This document shows, one piece after another, positions 1 to 8,436 of a stretch of DNA of 64,000 nt. Each line of letters begins with the position of its first letter. Position 1 is the first letter of the stretch. The translations under genes were made by a program, and so were the position numbers. The stretch spans positions 2,232,001 through 2,296,000 of the forward strand of contig NZ_BQKE01000001.1 in assembly GCF_036244895.1 (NCBI RefSeq). The letters are read 5' to 3'. Origin of the DNA: Persicobacter diffluens. GTDB taxonomy: Bacteria; Bacteroidota; Bacteroidia; Cytophagales; Cyclobacteriaceae. The notes below the pieces were generated by a model, which was not told the DNA's origin, made no database searches, and saw only the letters and a program-made list of their open reading frames with translations.

Positions 1-15
1 GGTAATCTGGGCCAT
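1..15 (-). CDS. start of a leftward gene cut by the window edge
   Basis: Read on the minus strand, positions 15 down to 1 give ATG followed by four sense codons (M-A-Q-I-T). Five residues cannot identify the product. The reason to take it as a real start is the well-formed Bacteroidota-type promoter 38-70 bp upstream on the same strand (positions 53-85), which would give a leader of about 30 nt. The rest of the gene lies outside the window. Confidence 0.45.
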
Positions 16-52
16 TGTTATTTCTTATTTAAGTGCAATTAGATTTAAATTT

Positions 53-85
53 CAAAGGTACCGGATACCTTTTTTTTATGCCAAA
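53..85 (-). promoter_or_regulatory. Bacteroidota-type promoter for the leftward edge gene
   Basis: On the minus strand TTTG (85-82) is followed by 21 nt and then TACCTTTG (60-53). This fits the TTTG / TAnnTTTG elements known for the primary sigma factor of Bacteroidota. Transcription would start near 46 and run left into the ATG at 15. Confidence 0.5.
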
Positions 86-217
86 TAAACTTGCACTTAA
101 AATTAGAATCCAGGAAACAAGATCTACTTTGACCTAAATTTATCACCGCCAAATTCAGCTCACCCCCTGAGTAACTTTCTTTCAATTTGTTAATATGGGT
201 TTCACTAATTTATCATT

Positions 218-337
218 AACCCCAATTGGGGTAGGCTTGCTTTTCCTCATTCATCTGCTTCGCTGAAAAAAACACAAAAAAGGAACCCATTCTGTCAATT
301 TTTCCGCCCAGCGGCTATACGAGGCTTAAAGCAGGCT
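218..337 (-). repeat. intergenic repeat copy A
   Basis: About 120 bp belonging to a dispersed family with five other copies in the window. Read on the minus strand it contains the shared landmarks GGCGGAAAAAT, GTTCCT, CGAAGCAGATGAATGAGGA and GCAAGC. It lies between the left-edge gene and the response regulator and has no conserved reading frame. Confidence 0.7.
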
Positions 338-620
338 CCCTCCCGGTAGAGCAGGTTAGTTTTCCCTTCCCCCTTGAAAAGTAAATAAAATAGGTTAAAA
401 CCTTACCTATGTAAATTTTTCAATCAAGCTGCAAGAACATAATAGGAAATGACCATTTCCCTTTCTTAAAAAGTCTTTGAATCCATCAGAATAGACTAAC
501 ATAATATTCTTATCTATTTCCCTCTTCGATCTCGCCCACTTTTCTTTAAAAATTTATTCTTTTCCAACATTCGACAACTAACCTTTAGTTGCTTCATCAG
601 GTACGCACTAGATATACTAA
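338..620. other. intergenic stretch before the polysaccharide locus
   Basis: AT-rich and with no credible reading frame. A weak hairpin with arms ATAGGT and ACCTAT lies near 385-405. The promoter of the downstream operon should be here, but I could not pick a convincing TAnnTTTG element. Confidence 0.4.
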
Positions 621-1064
621 ATGATGAATATGGAAGCGCTTAAAACTACTTTTCCCGGACCTGAGGCTCCTGAAAAAATGAGCATTTTAGCGATAGATGA
701 CGAAACCAGCATCAGAAAGCTATTGAATTTCACGCTTAAAGAGGAATTTCAAGTCATTGAAAAGCGAAATGGCATGGAGGCCATGATTTGGCTGGAGGAT
801 GGTAATGTTCCTGACTTAATTGTGACCGACATTGAAATGCCGGAAATGAATGGCTATACGCTGGTTGAGATTTTAAGGAATTCCGGCTTCTACAAAGAGA
901 TTCCGATTATTATGCTATCCGCCAGGGAAAAAAGTGAAGAGAGGATTAAATGCCTGGAGCTTGGCGCAGATGACTATATGATCAAGCCTTTTAATCCTCA
1001 TGAACTTAAGCTAAGAATCGCAAGATTAATGGAGCATATAAAAAGATATAAATACCATGCATAA
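621..1064 (+). CDS. single-domain response regulator
   Basis: A 147-residue protein consisting of one CheY-like receiver domain (about residues 20-143) with no output domain. The hallmarks are present: acidic pair D26-D27, phospho-acceptor D70 in the context VTDIEMPEMNG, S100 and K122 in the context IKPF. The first 19 residues lie outside the fold, so translation could also begin at the ATG at 678. The stop overlaps the start of the next gene by 8 nt (ATGCATAA), implying translational coupling with the sugar transferase. It is the first gene of the polysaccharide locus, so it probably relays a two-component signal to synthesis or export. No histidine kinase is encoded in the window, so the partner is unknown. 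Confidence 0.88.
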   Translation: MMNMEALKTTFPGPEAPEKMSILAIDDETSIRKLLNFTLKEEFQVIEKRNGMEAMIWLEDGNVPDLIVTDIEMPEMNGYTLVEILRNSGFYKEIPIIMLSAREKSEERIKCLELGADDYMIKPFNPHELKLRIARLMEHIKRYKYHA

Positions 1065-2283
1065 TATCCCCTTGCTCACCCAGCCCAAAGCTACTGAACT
1101 CAAATACCAAATAAATTATAAACTTTTCATTTTGGGAGAACGCCTGGATCCCTTGGAATTACAGGCACAGGCGTTAAAAATTCCGCTAGCCTATTCTTCT
1201 GAAATTTCGGATATCTTTCTTGGAATAAAAGACCACATCGAAACGGAAGAAAAAGCGGTATTAATCCTGTTTGACCATCAGCCGCATGATAAGCTTGCTG
1301 ATCCTCACTTTTGGGAATTAAAGGACTACTGTCAGCATAATGGCGTACCTATTATTCTGATTACAAAAGGCTTTAGGTTGAATATTCTTAACAAGGCGTT
1401 AGACCTGGGAATTGATGATGTTTTTTTTCAACCAGTGAAACTTTCTTCCCTGTTTAAGCGCATCAATTTCCTTTTTAACTTCAAGAAAAACAAACTTAAC
1501 TACCTCGCCCACAACACCAATCAGGAACATGAAATCCATATATCTCCCCTGAAAAGAGCCTTTGACATTTTTGTCAGCGTATCTGTTTTGCTGGCACTGA
1601 GTCCGCTCTTGTTGGTCGTGATTTTACTCATCTACATAGAATCACCCGGACCCGTTTTTTATGCTTCTAAAAGAGTGGGTGCCGGATATAAAATTTTTGA
1701 CTTCTATAAGCTTAGAAGCATGAAAATTGGGGCGGATCAACTGTTAAACAGCATTAAAAACCAAAACCAATATGCCAAAAACCACCAACAATCCTATTTT
1801 AATCACTGCGAAAATTGTTTAGAAGGAAAAGGAACCTGTAGTCCATACCTTTTCTCAAATAATGGGAAAATCTTATGTGAAAAGCATATTCAATTCCTCA
1901 AGGAAAAAGAAAAACTCAATACTTTTATTAAGGTAGAAAAGGACCCAAGGATCACTAAAATTGGCAAGTTTATCCGAAATACCTCTATTGATGAATTGCC
2001 CCAGCTAATCAATGTCTTGAAGGGGGACATGTCCATAGTGGGCAACCGCCCTTTGCCTCTATATGAAGCGGAAAAGCTGACTACCGATCAATCCTCCAAG
2101 CGATTTTTTGCTCCGGCCGGAATTACCGGACTTTGGCAAGTCAGCAAAAGAGGAAAGGGAGAAATGTCACAAGAGGAACGTATTGCCCTGGACAACGAAT
2201 ACGCGGAGAAAAATAATTTTTGGTATGATATGGGATTAATTCTCAAAACCATACCGGCCCTACTTCAAACTGAAAATGTTTAA
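1057..2283 (+). CDS. polyprenyl-phosphate sugar transferase with N-terminal pseudo-receiver
   Basis: Residues 20-145 have the alternating pattern of a receiver domain (FILGERL, AVLILFD, PIILITK, FFQPVKLSSLFKRI). The acidic pair is gone and the conserved lysine position reads QP, so phosphorylation is doubtful. Residues 160-408 are a bacterial sugar transferase (PF02397 type) that starts glycan assembly by moving a sugar phosphate to undecaprenyl phosphate. A membrane helix (about 170-193) is followed by KLRSM, DPRITKIGKFIRNTSIDELP with the Asp-Glu pair at 312-313, and the VGNRP motif. Between KLRSM and DPR sits an insertion of about 60 residues with C251, C254, C261 and C274 plus H250 and H277. 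It overlaps both neighbours by 8 nt. The sugar transferase assignment is secure; the regulatory role of the front domain is inference. Confidence 0.87.
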   Translation: MHNIPLLTQPKATELKYQINYKLFILGERLDPLELQAQALKIPLAYSSEISDIFLGIKDHIETEEKAVLILFDHQPHDKLADPHFWELKDYCQHNGVPIILITKGFRLNILNKALDLGIDDVFFQPVKLSSLFKRINFLFNFKKNKLNYLAHNTNQEHEIHISPLKRAFDIFVSVSVLLALSPLLLVVILLIYIESPGPVFYASKRVGAGYKIFDFYKLRSMKIGADQLLNSIKNQNQYAKNHQQSYFNHCENCLEGKGTCSPYLFSNNGKILCEKHIQFLKEKEKLNTFIKVEKDPRITKIGKFIRNTSIDELPQLINVLKGDMSIVGNRPLPLYEAEKLTTDQSSKRFFAPAGITGLWQVSKRGKGEMSQEERIALDNEYAEKNNFWYDMGLILKTIPALLQTENV

Positions 2284-3016
2284 AAATCTCTTTTTATTTC
2301 TTTTGGTTTTTACGCCCCTGATCTGCTATGGCCAGCATATCGAAATTTATCAGGAAAAAATCTTCAAAGAACTTCCTGATCGGGTAGCCTTGGTGGATAG
2401 TGCCCAATATCATTCTCCTTTGCTGACTATCCAAAAGATAGAGGCCGAACGCATTGAGCTGGAACTTCGCATCAATCGAAATGAAATATGGAAAGATTTT
2501 AAAGTCTTTACACAGGGGTTTTATACCAATACTACATCCGTCATTTATAATGACATCTCCAATGGACAAACCCCTGTTTATAGCGATACCCGCGCCTCTG
2601 GTTACCAGGGGCGATTGCTTTTTGGTATAAATTTTCAATTCTCCCTGATCGACCTGTTAAATCGCCCAAAACAATTGCGAAAGGATCGACTAGAATTACA
2701 ACAAACCAATTTAGAATTAAGGAATGGAATCACCGAGGTACGGACCACCATATTAAGGCAATATTTTGCCCTTGGGAAAGCCCAACTGGCGCTCTCCTCT
2801 ACCATCAAAACTGAAAATGAAGCTTATTACGCATACAAAAAAGGGCAGCAGGAATTTGAGGCCGGCCTTCTTCCACTCGAAGATTTGGGGAAATTAGAAA
2901 AAGCGTATTCTTCCAGTCAAACTGCTTCTGAAGAACAAAAAATGAATGTTTTGATGGAGTTTCTGGTTTTGGAAGAATATGTGGGCCTTCCTCTCATCAA
3001 TTTTTATAATGAATAG
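2276..3016 (+). CDS. half-length TolC-like outer membrane protein
   Basis: A 246-residue protein with a cleavable signal peptide (about 1-19, ending CYG-Q). The body has the pattern of one outer-membrane efflux repeat: a long helix (about 40-75), two amphipathic strands (FKVFTQGFYTNTTS and GRLLFGINFQFSL), and a second long helical part (about 130-220). Classical TolC proteins are 400-500 residues with two such repeats, so this one is about half size. It is coupled to the sugar transferase by an 8-nt overlap (ATGTTTAA) and lies 11 nt before the Wzz-like gene. It may form the outer-membrane exit of the polysaccharide system in place of a Wza-type protein, which I do not see here. A larger pore built from more subunits is possible but is speculation. 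Confidence 0.72.
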   Translation: MFKNLFLFLLVFTPLICYGQHIEIYQEKIFKELPDRVALVDSAQYHSPLLTIQKIEAERIELELRINRNEIWKDFKVFTQGFYTNTTSVIYNDISNGQTPVYSDTRASGYQGRLLFGINFQFSLIDLLNRPKQLRKDRLELQQTNLELRNGITEVRTTILRQYFALGKAQLALSSTIKTENEAYYAYKKGQQEFEAGLLPLEDLGKLEKAYSSSQTASEEQKMNVLMEFLVLEEYVGLPLINFYNE

Positions 3017-3027
3017 GCAAGCAAAAG

Positions 3028-5220
3028 ATGGATTTAATCAACCTCATACGGCTTCTCATTTCCAACTGGAAATACCTGGTTTTTTTACCGGTAGCGACCG
3101 CTATTGCAATTGCCTATGCGACTAAGGATGAAGTCCGCACTTACACTACTGCCTCCAAAATTTATACGGGACTAGCATCAGGTTACGATATTGAAACCCA
3201 TGCTGCAGGAAATTTCAACTATAAATTATCACAGGTCATTTTTGACAATGCCATCAACCTGATCAAAGCAGATAAGATGGCCGAGGAGGTTTCCCTTCAA
3301 TTACTGGCCCAGCATTTATCCATGAAGGAGGAAAATCCCTTTATTTTAAAAAATGAAAACTATAAAGAAGTCCAAAGCATATTTACTCCTGAAACCTTAA
3401 GCCAAGTAGTCCATAAAGGAAATGAAGCGGAAACATATCGAAACCTTACCAAATTCCGACATTCTTCTGTAAAAAATGAAATAACCGATTTACTCCAAAG
3501 CTCCCATCCTTACTATTCCCTTAAATCGATTAAAGGTTACAGCGTAAAACGGCTACAGGGAAGTGATTTGGTGTCTTTTGAGTTTTCAAGCTCGGATCCC
3601 GGGATTGCCCAAAACACCTTAATTTTCCTGGCCAAAGCCTTCAACCAGGTTTACAATAACCTTAAAAAACAACAAGCCGAGCAGGTAGTGGCCTATTTTG
3701 GAAAGCAGGTAGACTCCACCTATCACGCACTGAAAGGGGCAGAGCGAAGACTATTAAACCTAAAGGTAGACAATCAGATATTAGTTTTGGAAGACCATGT
3801 AAAACTCATGGAATTCAAGCGGGACGATTTACTCAACCTGAAGGAATCTTATGAAATAGAACTTTCCGCCAAAGAGGCCCAACTAAAAGCCCTGGAAGCC
3901 GGAGGTGGTGAAAATATTAAAATTAAACCCTCCAGTGAATTACTAGACATTAAAAATAAACTCGCAGAAGATAATGCCCGCCTTTCTTTAATTCAAATTA
4001 CTAACCAATCAGACGATAAAGAAGTCAAATTACTCGAAAAACGTATCGCCAAAAGTAAGGAACAACTTGAGAGCTCAATATCTGAAAATCTTTCACAAAA
4101 AAGCGGTAATACGGTCGATGCCGAAGTAATCGCACTCACCATGAGCGAGGTAGAAGCTTTAAGATCCAAAATTGCTGTAACTAAAAGAATATTGGCCGAC
4201 TTCTGGAATGATTATGCGAGTGTGACCGAAATGGAACTGGAAATTAAAATGATCGAGCGAAATATCTTTATTGCTCAGGAAAACTACATCCACTTGTTAA
4301 CCGATTACCAAAAAGCTAAAACGAAACTCAAAAATCTCACGGTAAGCCATAGCATCAGTATGGTGGATATTCCTTTTTACCCCATCAACCCGGACCCATC
4401 CATGCGCAAGCTGATCATTGTGGCAGGATTCATGGGCATGTTCATTTTCATTGCCTCTGTAATTATCGGAGCTTATTTCATGGATTCCTCGATTACCACC
4501 ATTAACAAGGCACAGCAACTTACCGGTGCCGAGGTGGTAGGAGGACTACCTCAGATGGACAAAATCGAGAAGGGAGTTGATATGGTGCAAATTAAGGAGA
4601 AACTTTCTCGTCAAATTGAAGCTGATATCCGCCAAAAACAGACCCTTGTAAAAACAAAGCCCATGCTTTTAGCTTTGGTTTCCCTTCGAGAGCAGGAAGG
4701 CAAAACCACTATTGGCTATGAAGTGGGTAAACAATTGGCTGAATACAATAAAATTCTGTTGGTTCGCAATGGCAATTCCACTTTGGAGCCCAAAAAAATA
4801 GTAAGCAAAAATCTGGAACCCTGGTATTACCAGAAGACGAAATCGCTGCATCAGTCTAAAGACTTCGACAAATTTTTAGAAAATCCCTATATACAAAATG
4901 AATATGATTACGTCATTCTGGAACTCGGAGCGATCTTAAATTTCGAATATCCTATACAGCTTTTGGCGAAGGCTCACCATAGCTTCCTAATCATCGATGT
5001 CCATCGTAGCTGGTCCAATGCGGACACTAAAGCCATCGAAAAAATCAAGCAATTGGAATCGGTTCAGTTTGATATCCTGTTGAACAACATCAATCTTTTT
5101 GAAATAGAAAAACTCATTGGGGAAATCCCCAAACAGCGATCAAAATTTAGGGCCACTGTAAAATCGATTCTTCAACTTAAACTAAAAAGCAAAAAGTTTT
5201 GGGTAAAAAACAGCCAGTAA
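3028..5220 (+). CDS. Wzz/GumC-like polysaccharide chain-length protein with decayed tyrosine-kinase domain
   Basis: A 730-residue inner-membrane protein. TM1 lies at about residues 14-32, followed by a periplasmic part with extensive coiled coil (about 205-430), TM2 at about 472-492, and a cytoplasmic domain of about 230 residues resembling a bacterial tyrosine kinase (BY-kinase). Its Walker A retains EGKTT (in REQEGKTTIGYEV). The segment where Walker A' should provide Asp reads LLVRNGNS, the Walker B position reads YVILELGA without Asp, and there is no C-terminal tyrosine cluster. Family knowledge says such proteins set glycan chain length and contact the outer-membrane exporter. The ATPase/kinase half is probably non-catalytic here. 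It lies between the TolC-like gene and the glycosyltransferase, whose start it overlaps by 22 nt. Confidence 0.83.
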   Translation: MDLINLIRLLISNWKYLVFLPVATAIAIAYATKDEVRTYTTASKIYTGLASGYDIETHAAGNFNYKLSQVIFDNAINLIKADKMAEEVSLQLLAQHLSMKEENPFILKNENYKEVQSIFTPETLSQVVHKGNEAETYRNLTKFRHSSVKNEITDLLQSSHPYYSLKSIKGYSVKRLQGSDLVSFEFSSSDPGIAQNTLIFLAKAFNQVYNNLKKQQAEQVVAYFGKQVDSTYHALKGAERRLLNLKVDNQILVLEDHVKLMEFKRDDLLNLKESYEIELSAKEAQLKALEAGGGENIKIKPSSELLDIKNKLAEDNARLSLIQITNQSDDKEVKLLEKRIAKSKEQLESSISENLSQKSGNTVDAEVIALTMSEVEALRSKIAVTKRILADFWNDYASVTEMELEIKMIERNIFIAQENYIHLLTDYQKAKTKLKNLTVSHSISMVDIPFYPINPDPSMRKLIIVAGFMGMFIFIASVIIGAYFMDSSITTINKAQQLTGAEVVGGLPQMDKIEKGVDMVQIKEKLSRQIEADIRQKQTLVKTKPMLLALVSLREQEGKTTIGYEVGKQLAEYNKILLVRNGNSTLEPKKIVSKNLEPWYYQKTKSLHQSKDFDKFLENPYIQNEYDYVILELGAILNFEYPIQLLAKAHHSFLIIDVHRSWSNADTKAIEKIKQLESVQFDILLNNINLFEIEKLIGEIPKQRSKFRATVKSILQLKLKSKKFWVKNSQ

Positions 5221-6404
5221 TCATTTGTATAGGCTTCCCTTCCTGGGACACCAATTACACCAAATCCACTATGGAATTAATGAAGGTCATCAGTTCCCAA
5301 ATACCCGTGGTCTATGTTAATTATCCTTTTACAATGATTGATGTTGTAAGGGGAATATTGGGCAAGAAAAAATTACCCCTGACTGAAATTCTAAAAAATC
5401 CACACCAAAAAACCTTTCAATATGATAAAGGAGAGGTCACGGTACTCTATCCGCCTCCATTTTTACCCAACCAATTTTTGTCCAAGGGAAAATGGTTCGA
5501 TTACTTTTCCCGTATTAATGCCCGGATGCTCACCCGCCGACTTGAAAATCACCTCACGAAATGTGAACTTCAGCCGCTGGCCGTTATCAATGCCTTTAAC
5601 CCATTTGTAGGCGCTTATTATCCGGAAGACTTTCAAAAGAAATACCCCCAATACTATTACTGCTATGATGAAATTAAGCTCACCCAATGGTCGGGGAAAC
5701 ATGGGGGCTATCTGGAAGAACAGTTTTTAATGCAAACAGCGGCGCACTTCTTTAGCTCAAAACCGCTTCTACAAACAAAATCAAAAAAAGAAATCCCAGC
5801 CTTTTTGGTACAAAATGGGGTGGACTATGACCTGTTCCATCAGGCCTTTTGTCGGGTGTCGGACCGAAGCAGCACGCCCTCCGCTTTCTATATTGGCGCG
5901 ATCGATGACCGCCTGGATTACCCCCTACTTGCTGATTTAATAGGGCAACTCAAACACTGGAAATTTCACTTTTTTGGACCGATAAAATCTGAACATTTTC
6001 AACTGCTATTGGCTCAGAATAAAAACCTCCATTATGAAGGAAATATGGACGCTCAGGAAATTCCGGCCAAAATCCGAGATTTTCATATTGGACTTATTCC
6101 TTTTGTCCATAATGATTTCACCAAAAATATTTACCCACTCAAAATCAATGAATACCTCGCAGCAGGGAAACAGGTGGTCAGCACTGACTTTGGGGACCTG
6201 AAAGATTTTGAGCAAACAATTTATATTAGCCAAAACAGAGAACAATTCGCATCGGCTTGTCAAAAAGCCATGGAAGAATTGACTGAGGAACGCATTGCTA
6301 AAAATGCCGCCTTTGCGGCGAACAATAGCTGGCAACACCGGGGGGCGGTATTCTTAGAGTCGATAATGCAATTAGCCAAACAGCATGAGCAAATTCCTTA
6401 TTAA
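5199..6404 (+). CDS. glycosyltransferase, GT-B fold
   Basis: A 401-residue cytoplasmic glycosyltransferase. The N-terminal half begins PVIICIGFPSWDTNY. The C-terminal half has the sugar-nucleotide-binding pattern of group 1-like enzymes: FYIGAIDDRLDY, the segment around FHFFGPI, GLIPFVHNDFT and PLKINEYLAAGKQVVSTDFG. Donor and acceptor sugars cannot be read from sequence. The start is TTG at 5199, overlapping the previous gene by 22 nt; the next in-frame ATG would remove the first beta strand. The stop overlaps the flippase gene by 20 nt. By context it adds a sugar to the lipid-linked unit begun by the sugar transferase. Confidence 0.82.
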   Translation: MGKKQPVIICIGFPSWDTNYTKSTMELMKVISSQIPVVYVNYPFTMIDVVRGILGKKKLPLTEILKNPHQKTFQYDKGEVTVLYPPPFLPNQFLSKGKWFDYFSRINARMLTRRLENHLTKCELQPLAVINAFNPFVGAYYPEDFQKKYPQYYYCYDEIKLTQWSGKHGGYLEEQFLMQTAAHFFSSKPLLQTKSKKEIPAFLVQNGVDYDLFHQAFCRVSDRSSTPSAFYIGAIDDRLDYPLLADLIGQLKHWKFHFFGPIKSEHFQLLLAQNKNLHYEGNMDAQEIPAKIRDFHIGLIPFVHNDFTKNIYPLKINEYLAAGKQVVSTDFGDLKDFEQTIYISQNREQFASACQKAMEELTEERIAKNAAFAANNSWQHRGAVFLESIMQLAKQHEQIPY

Positions 6405-7701
6405 CCGATTTAAAAACTCCACCAATTTTGGTGCTCTATTATCCAATGGCTTGTTGGCAGGGATGCGTTTGCTCAATTTCACCCTGCTCGCCAGAAGCAC
6501 TTCAAAAACCGATTTTGGGATTTGGATCATTTACCTGACCACGGTGAACTTTGTAGAAATGGTTCGGTTTGGCCTTCTGCGCACAGCCTATGTAAAATAT
6601 ACCAGTGGTTTGGAAAAGGTAGACAGGGATCCTATTGAAGGGAGTAGTTGGATATTGGCCATCCTGTTTTCCGGCATCGTATTTTTAGCTTGTCTTTTAT
6701 TGTTTTGGTTGCCCCTAGAAGTGTCCGAAGGTTTTCAATATTTCTTCTACTATTATCCGCTATATTCTTTAGTGATCCTGCCTTTTCATTATGCTACTTT
6801 CCGCTTCCAGACTTATCGAAAGTTTTTTCACATTTTCCGAATCACTCTGGTACAAACCGGCCTGTGGGCCATTTTACTTTTGTATCATTATTTTCAACCC
6901 CAATCCATTCAATGGCTTATCAGGGCGCATTTATCCGCCTCTTTTTTATCAGGATTAGTGGCTCTGCTGGGAGGATGGTCCAATGTATTAGCCATCAAAA
7001 AAGCTGAATTTCAATGGATCAAAAGATTATTAGGTTTCGGGAAATTTTCAATCGGGACACTCATAGGCTCCAATCTGTTAAAAAGTGCCGACACCTATTT
7101 AATTAATTACTTTTTAGGGCCTGCAGCCACCGCCTTATATAATATTCCTTTACGGCTTACCGAAATGCTGGAAATCCCATTGAGGGCACTCGCACAAACT
7201 GCCTTGCCCAAGATCTCCAAGGCCGCCAACCAAAATTCCAAAACCGAAGTCAGCCAGTTATTTGCACAATACACTACCTTCGCCTCCATCATTTATTTTC
7301 CAATGCTTCTGCTTGCTTTCCTGCTCGCCCCCTGGTTAGTAGAATTTGTAGGGGGAGCCGCTTACAGGGAAACCTACCCTATTTTTAGGATTTTTCTCGT
7401 GGCTGCTATCTTCCTACCCTTGGATCGTTTTACCGGCATCACCCTGGATGCCGTAAACCTCCCCCAAATCAACCTCAAAAAAGTGGTATTGATGGCTTTA
7501 TGCAATGTCATGGGCGATGTGCTCATTCTTCTATTCTTGCCTCAACTCAACTGGGTAGCCGTTGTGACGATTAACACCCTGTTTATCGGCATGCTTTACG
7601 GCATTCATCAATTACGCGCCCTCAAAATCATTGACCGACAGCACCTATTCCATTTTTGGTTCAAATACAGCCAAAGGATTAAAAGTCTGAAAAATGGTTA
7701 A
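6385..7701 (+). CDS. Wzx-type polysaccharide flippase (MATE/MOP superfamily)
   Basis: A 438-residue integral membrane protein with about 12 hydrophobic helices distributed over its whole length. It has the family layout of lipid-linked oligosaccharide flippases, including the early segment FGALLSNGLLAGMRLLNFTLLAR and the central LLGFGKFSIGTLIGS / SADTYLINYFLGPAATALYN block. It would turn the undecaprenyl-linked unit to the periplasmic face. It is the last gene of the coupled operon, overlapping the glycosyltransferase by 20 nt. A 66-bp gap separates it from the TetR-fold gene. No Wzy polymerase or ligase gene is visible nearby, so either one acts from elsewhere or the glycan is a single unit. 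Confidence 0.83.
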   Translation: MSKFLINRFKNSTNFGALLSNGLLAGMRLLNFTLLARSTSKTDFGIWIIYLTTVNFVEMVRFGLLRTAYVKYTSGLEKVDRDPIEGSSWILAILFSGIVFLACLLLFWLPLEVSEGFQYFFYYYPLYSLVILPFHYATFRFQTYRKFFHIFRITLVQTGLWAILLLYHYFQPQSIQWLIRAHLSASFLSGLVALLGGWSNVLAIKKAEFQWIKRLLGFGKFSIGTLIGSNLLKSADTYLINYFLGPAATALYNIPLRLTEMLEIPLRALAQTALPKISKAANQNSKTEVSQLFAQYTTFASIIYFPMLLLAFLLAPWLVEFVGGAAYRETYPIFRIFLVAAIFLPLDRFTGITLDAVNLPQINLKKVVLMALCNVMGDVLILLFLPQLNWVAVVTINTLFIGMLYGIHQLRALKIIDRQHLFHFWFKYSQRIKSLKNG

Positions 7702-7767
7702 ACAGAAGGAACCTGTTTACTCTACAGAGAGTCTGAACTAATATCTTGAAATTTCAAAAAATTCATC

Positions 7768-8436
7768 ATGGCCAAGAAAGTCATTAACAAGGAATCGATA
7801 ATTCAGGCTTATATGGACTATTACCTTACGGAGGGCAAAGAACCCGCCTCGGTTTACCATTTTGCCAAAGAAATAGGGAGTTCAGAAGAAGAATTCTACA
7901 AGCATTTTAACTCCTTTAAGGGCATCAATAATTTCATTTGGAAAAGTTTCTTTGAAAATACCATTGAGGGAATTAAATCTGAAGAAGTCTACGAAACCTA
8001 TTCTGTCAGAGAAAAATTACTTTCCTTCTATTTTACCCTGTGTGAAGTGTTAAAAAAGAAGCGCAGTTTTGTGAGTGCCAAATTTCCCCAAAACCCTAAA
8101 GAATTCTTGCAGGCAGCATACTTAAAAACCTTTAAGGATGCTTATCTAATCTACGTTCAGGATTTGGTTCAGGAAGGCATGGATACCGGCGAAATACAAT
8201 CCAGAGGAAAGGTGAACAACAAATACAAAGAAGCGCTATGGGCGCAATGTGTATTCCTGATTGATTTTTGGATAAAAGATGAAAGTGAAAATTTCGAATC
8301 CACCGATGCCGCTGTAGAGAAAACCGTCAATCTTAGTTTTGAATTGATGGGTGCATCAGCCCTGGACTCCATTCTGGATTTCGGGAAATTCTTATTTCAT
8401 AACCGAGACAAATATTCGCATGAAAGAGCAAAATAA
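7768..8436 (+). CDS. TetR-fold protein paired with an ABC1 kinase
   Basis: A 222-residue all-helical protein. Residues 1-55 resemble a TetR DNA-binding head (INKESIIQAYMDYYLTEG, then SSEEEFYKHFNSFKGI where the recognition helix would be). The usual TetR core GxxxxYxHF is loosened to SSEEEFYKHF. The remainder is a helical ligand-binding-type domain ending in an amphipathic stretch (LDSILDFGKFLFHNR). It overlaps the following ABC1/UbiB-family kinase by 17 nt, so the two are made together. It could be an ordinary repressor. The eukaryotic ubiquinone factor COQ9 has the same fold and works with the ABC1 kinase COQ8, so a lipid-binding accessory role is also possible. Confidence 0.75.
   Translation: MAKKVINKESIIQAYMDYYLTEGKEPASVYHFAKEIGSSEEEFYKHFNSFKGINNFIWKSFFENTIEGIKSEEVYETYSVREKLLSFYFTLCEVLKKKRSFVSAKFPQNPKEFLQAAYLKTFKDAYLIYVQDLVQEGMDTGEIQSRGKVNNKYKEALWAQCVFLIDFWIKDESENFESTDAAVEKTVNLSFELMGASALDSILDFGKFLFHNRDKYSHERAK

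Noticed and set aside
2294..2638. Minus-strand frame of 114 codons inside the TolC-like gene
   Set aside because: It is a shadow of the real gene, whose signal peptide and overlaps fit the operon.
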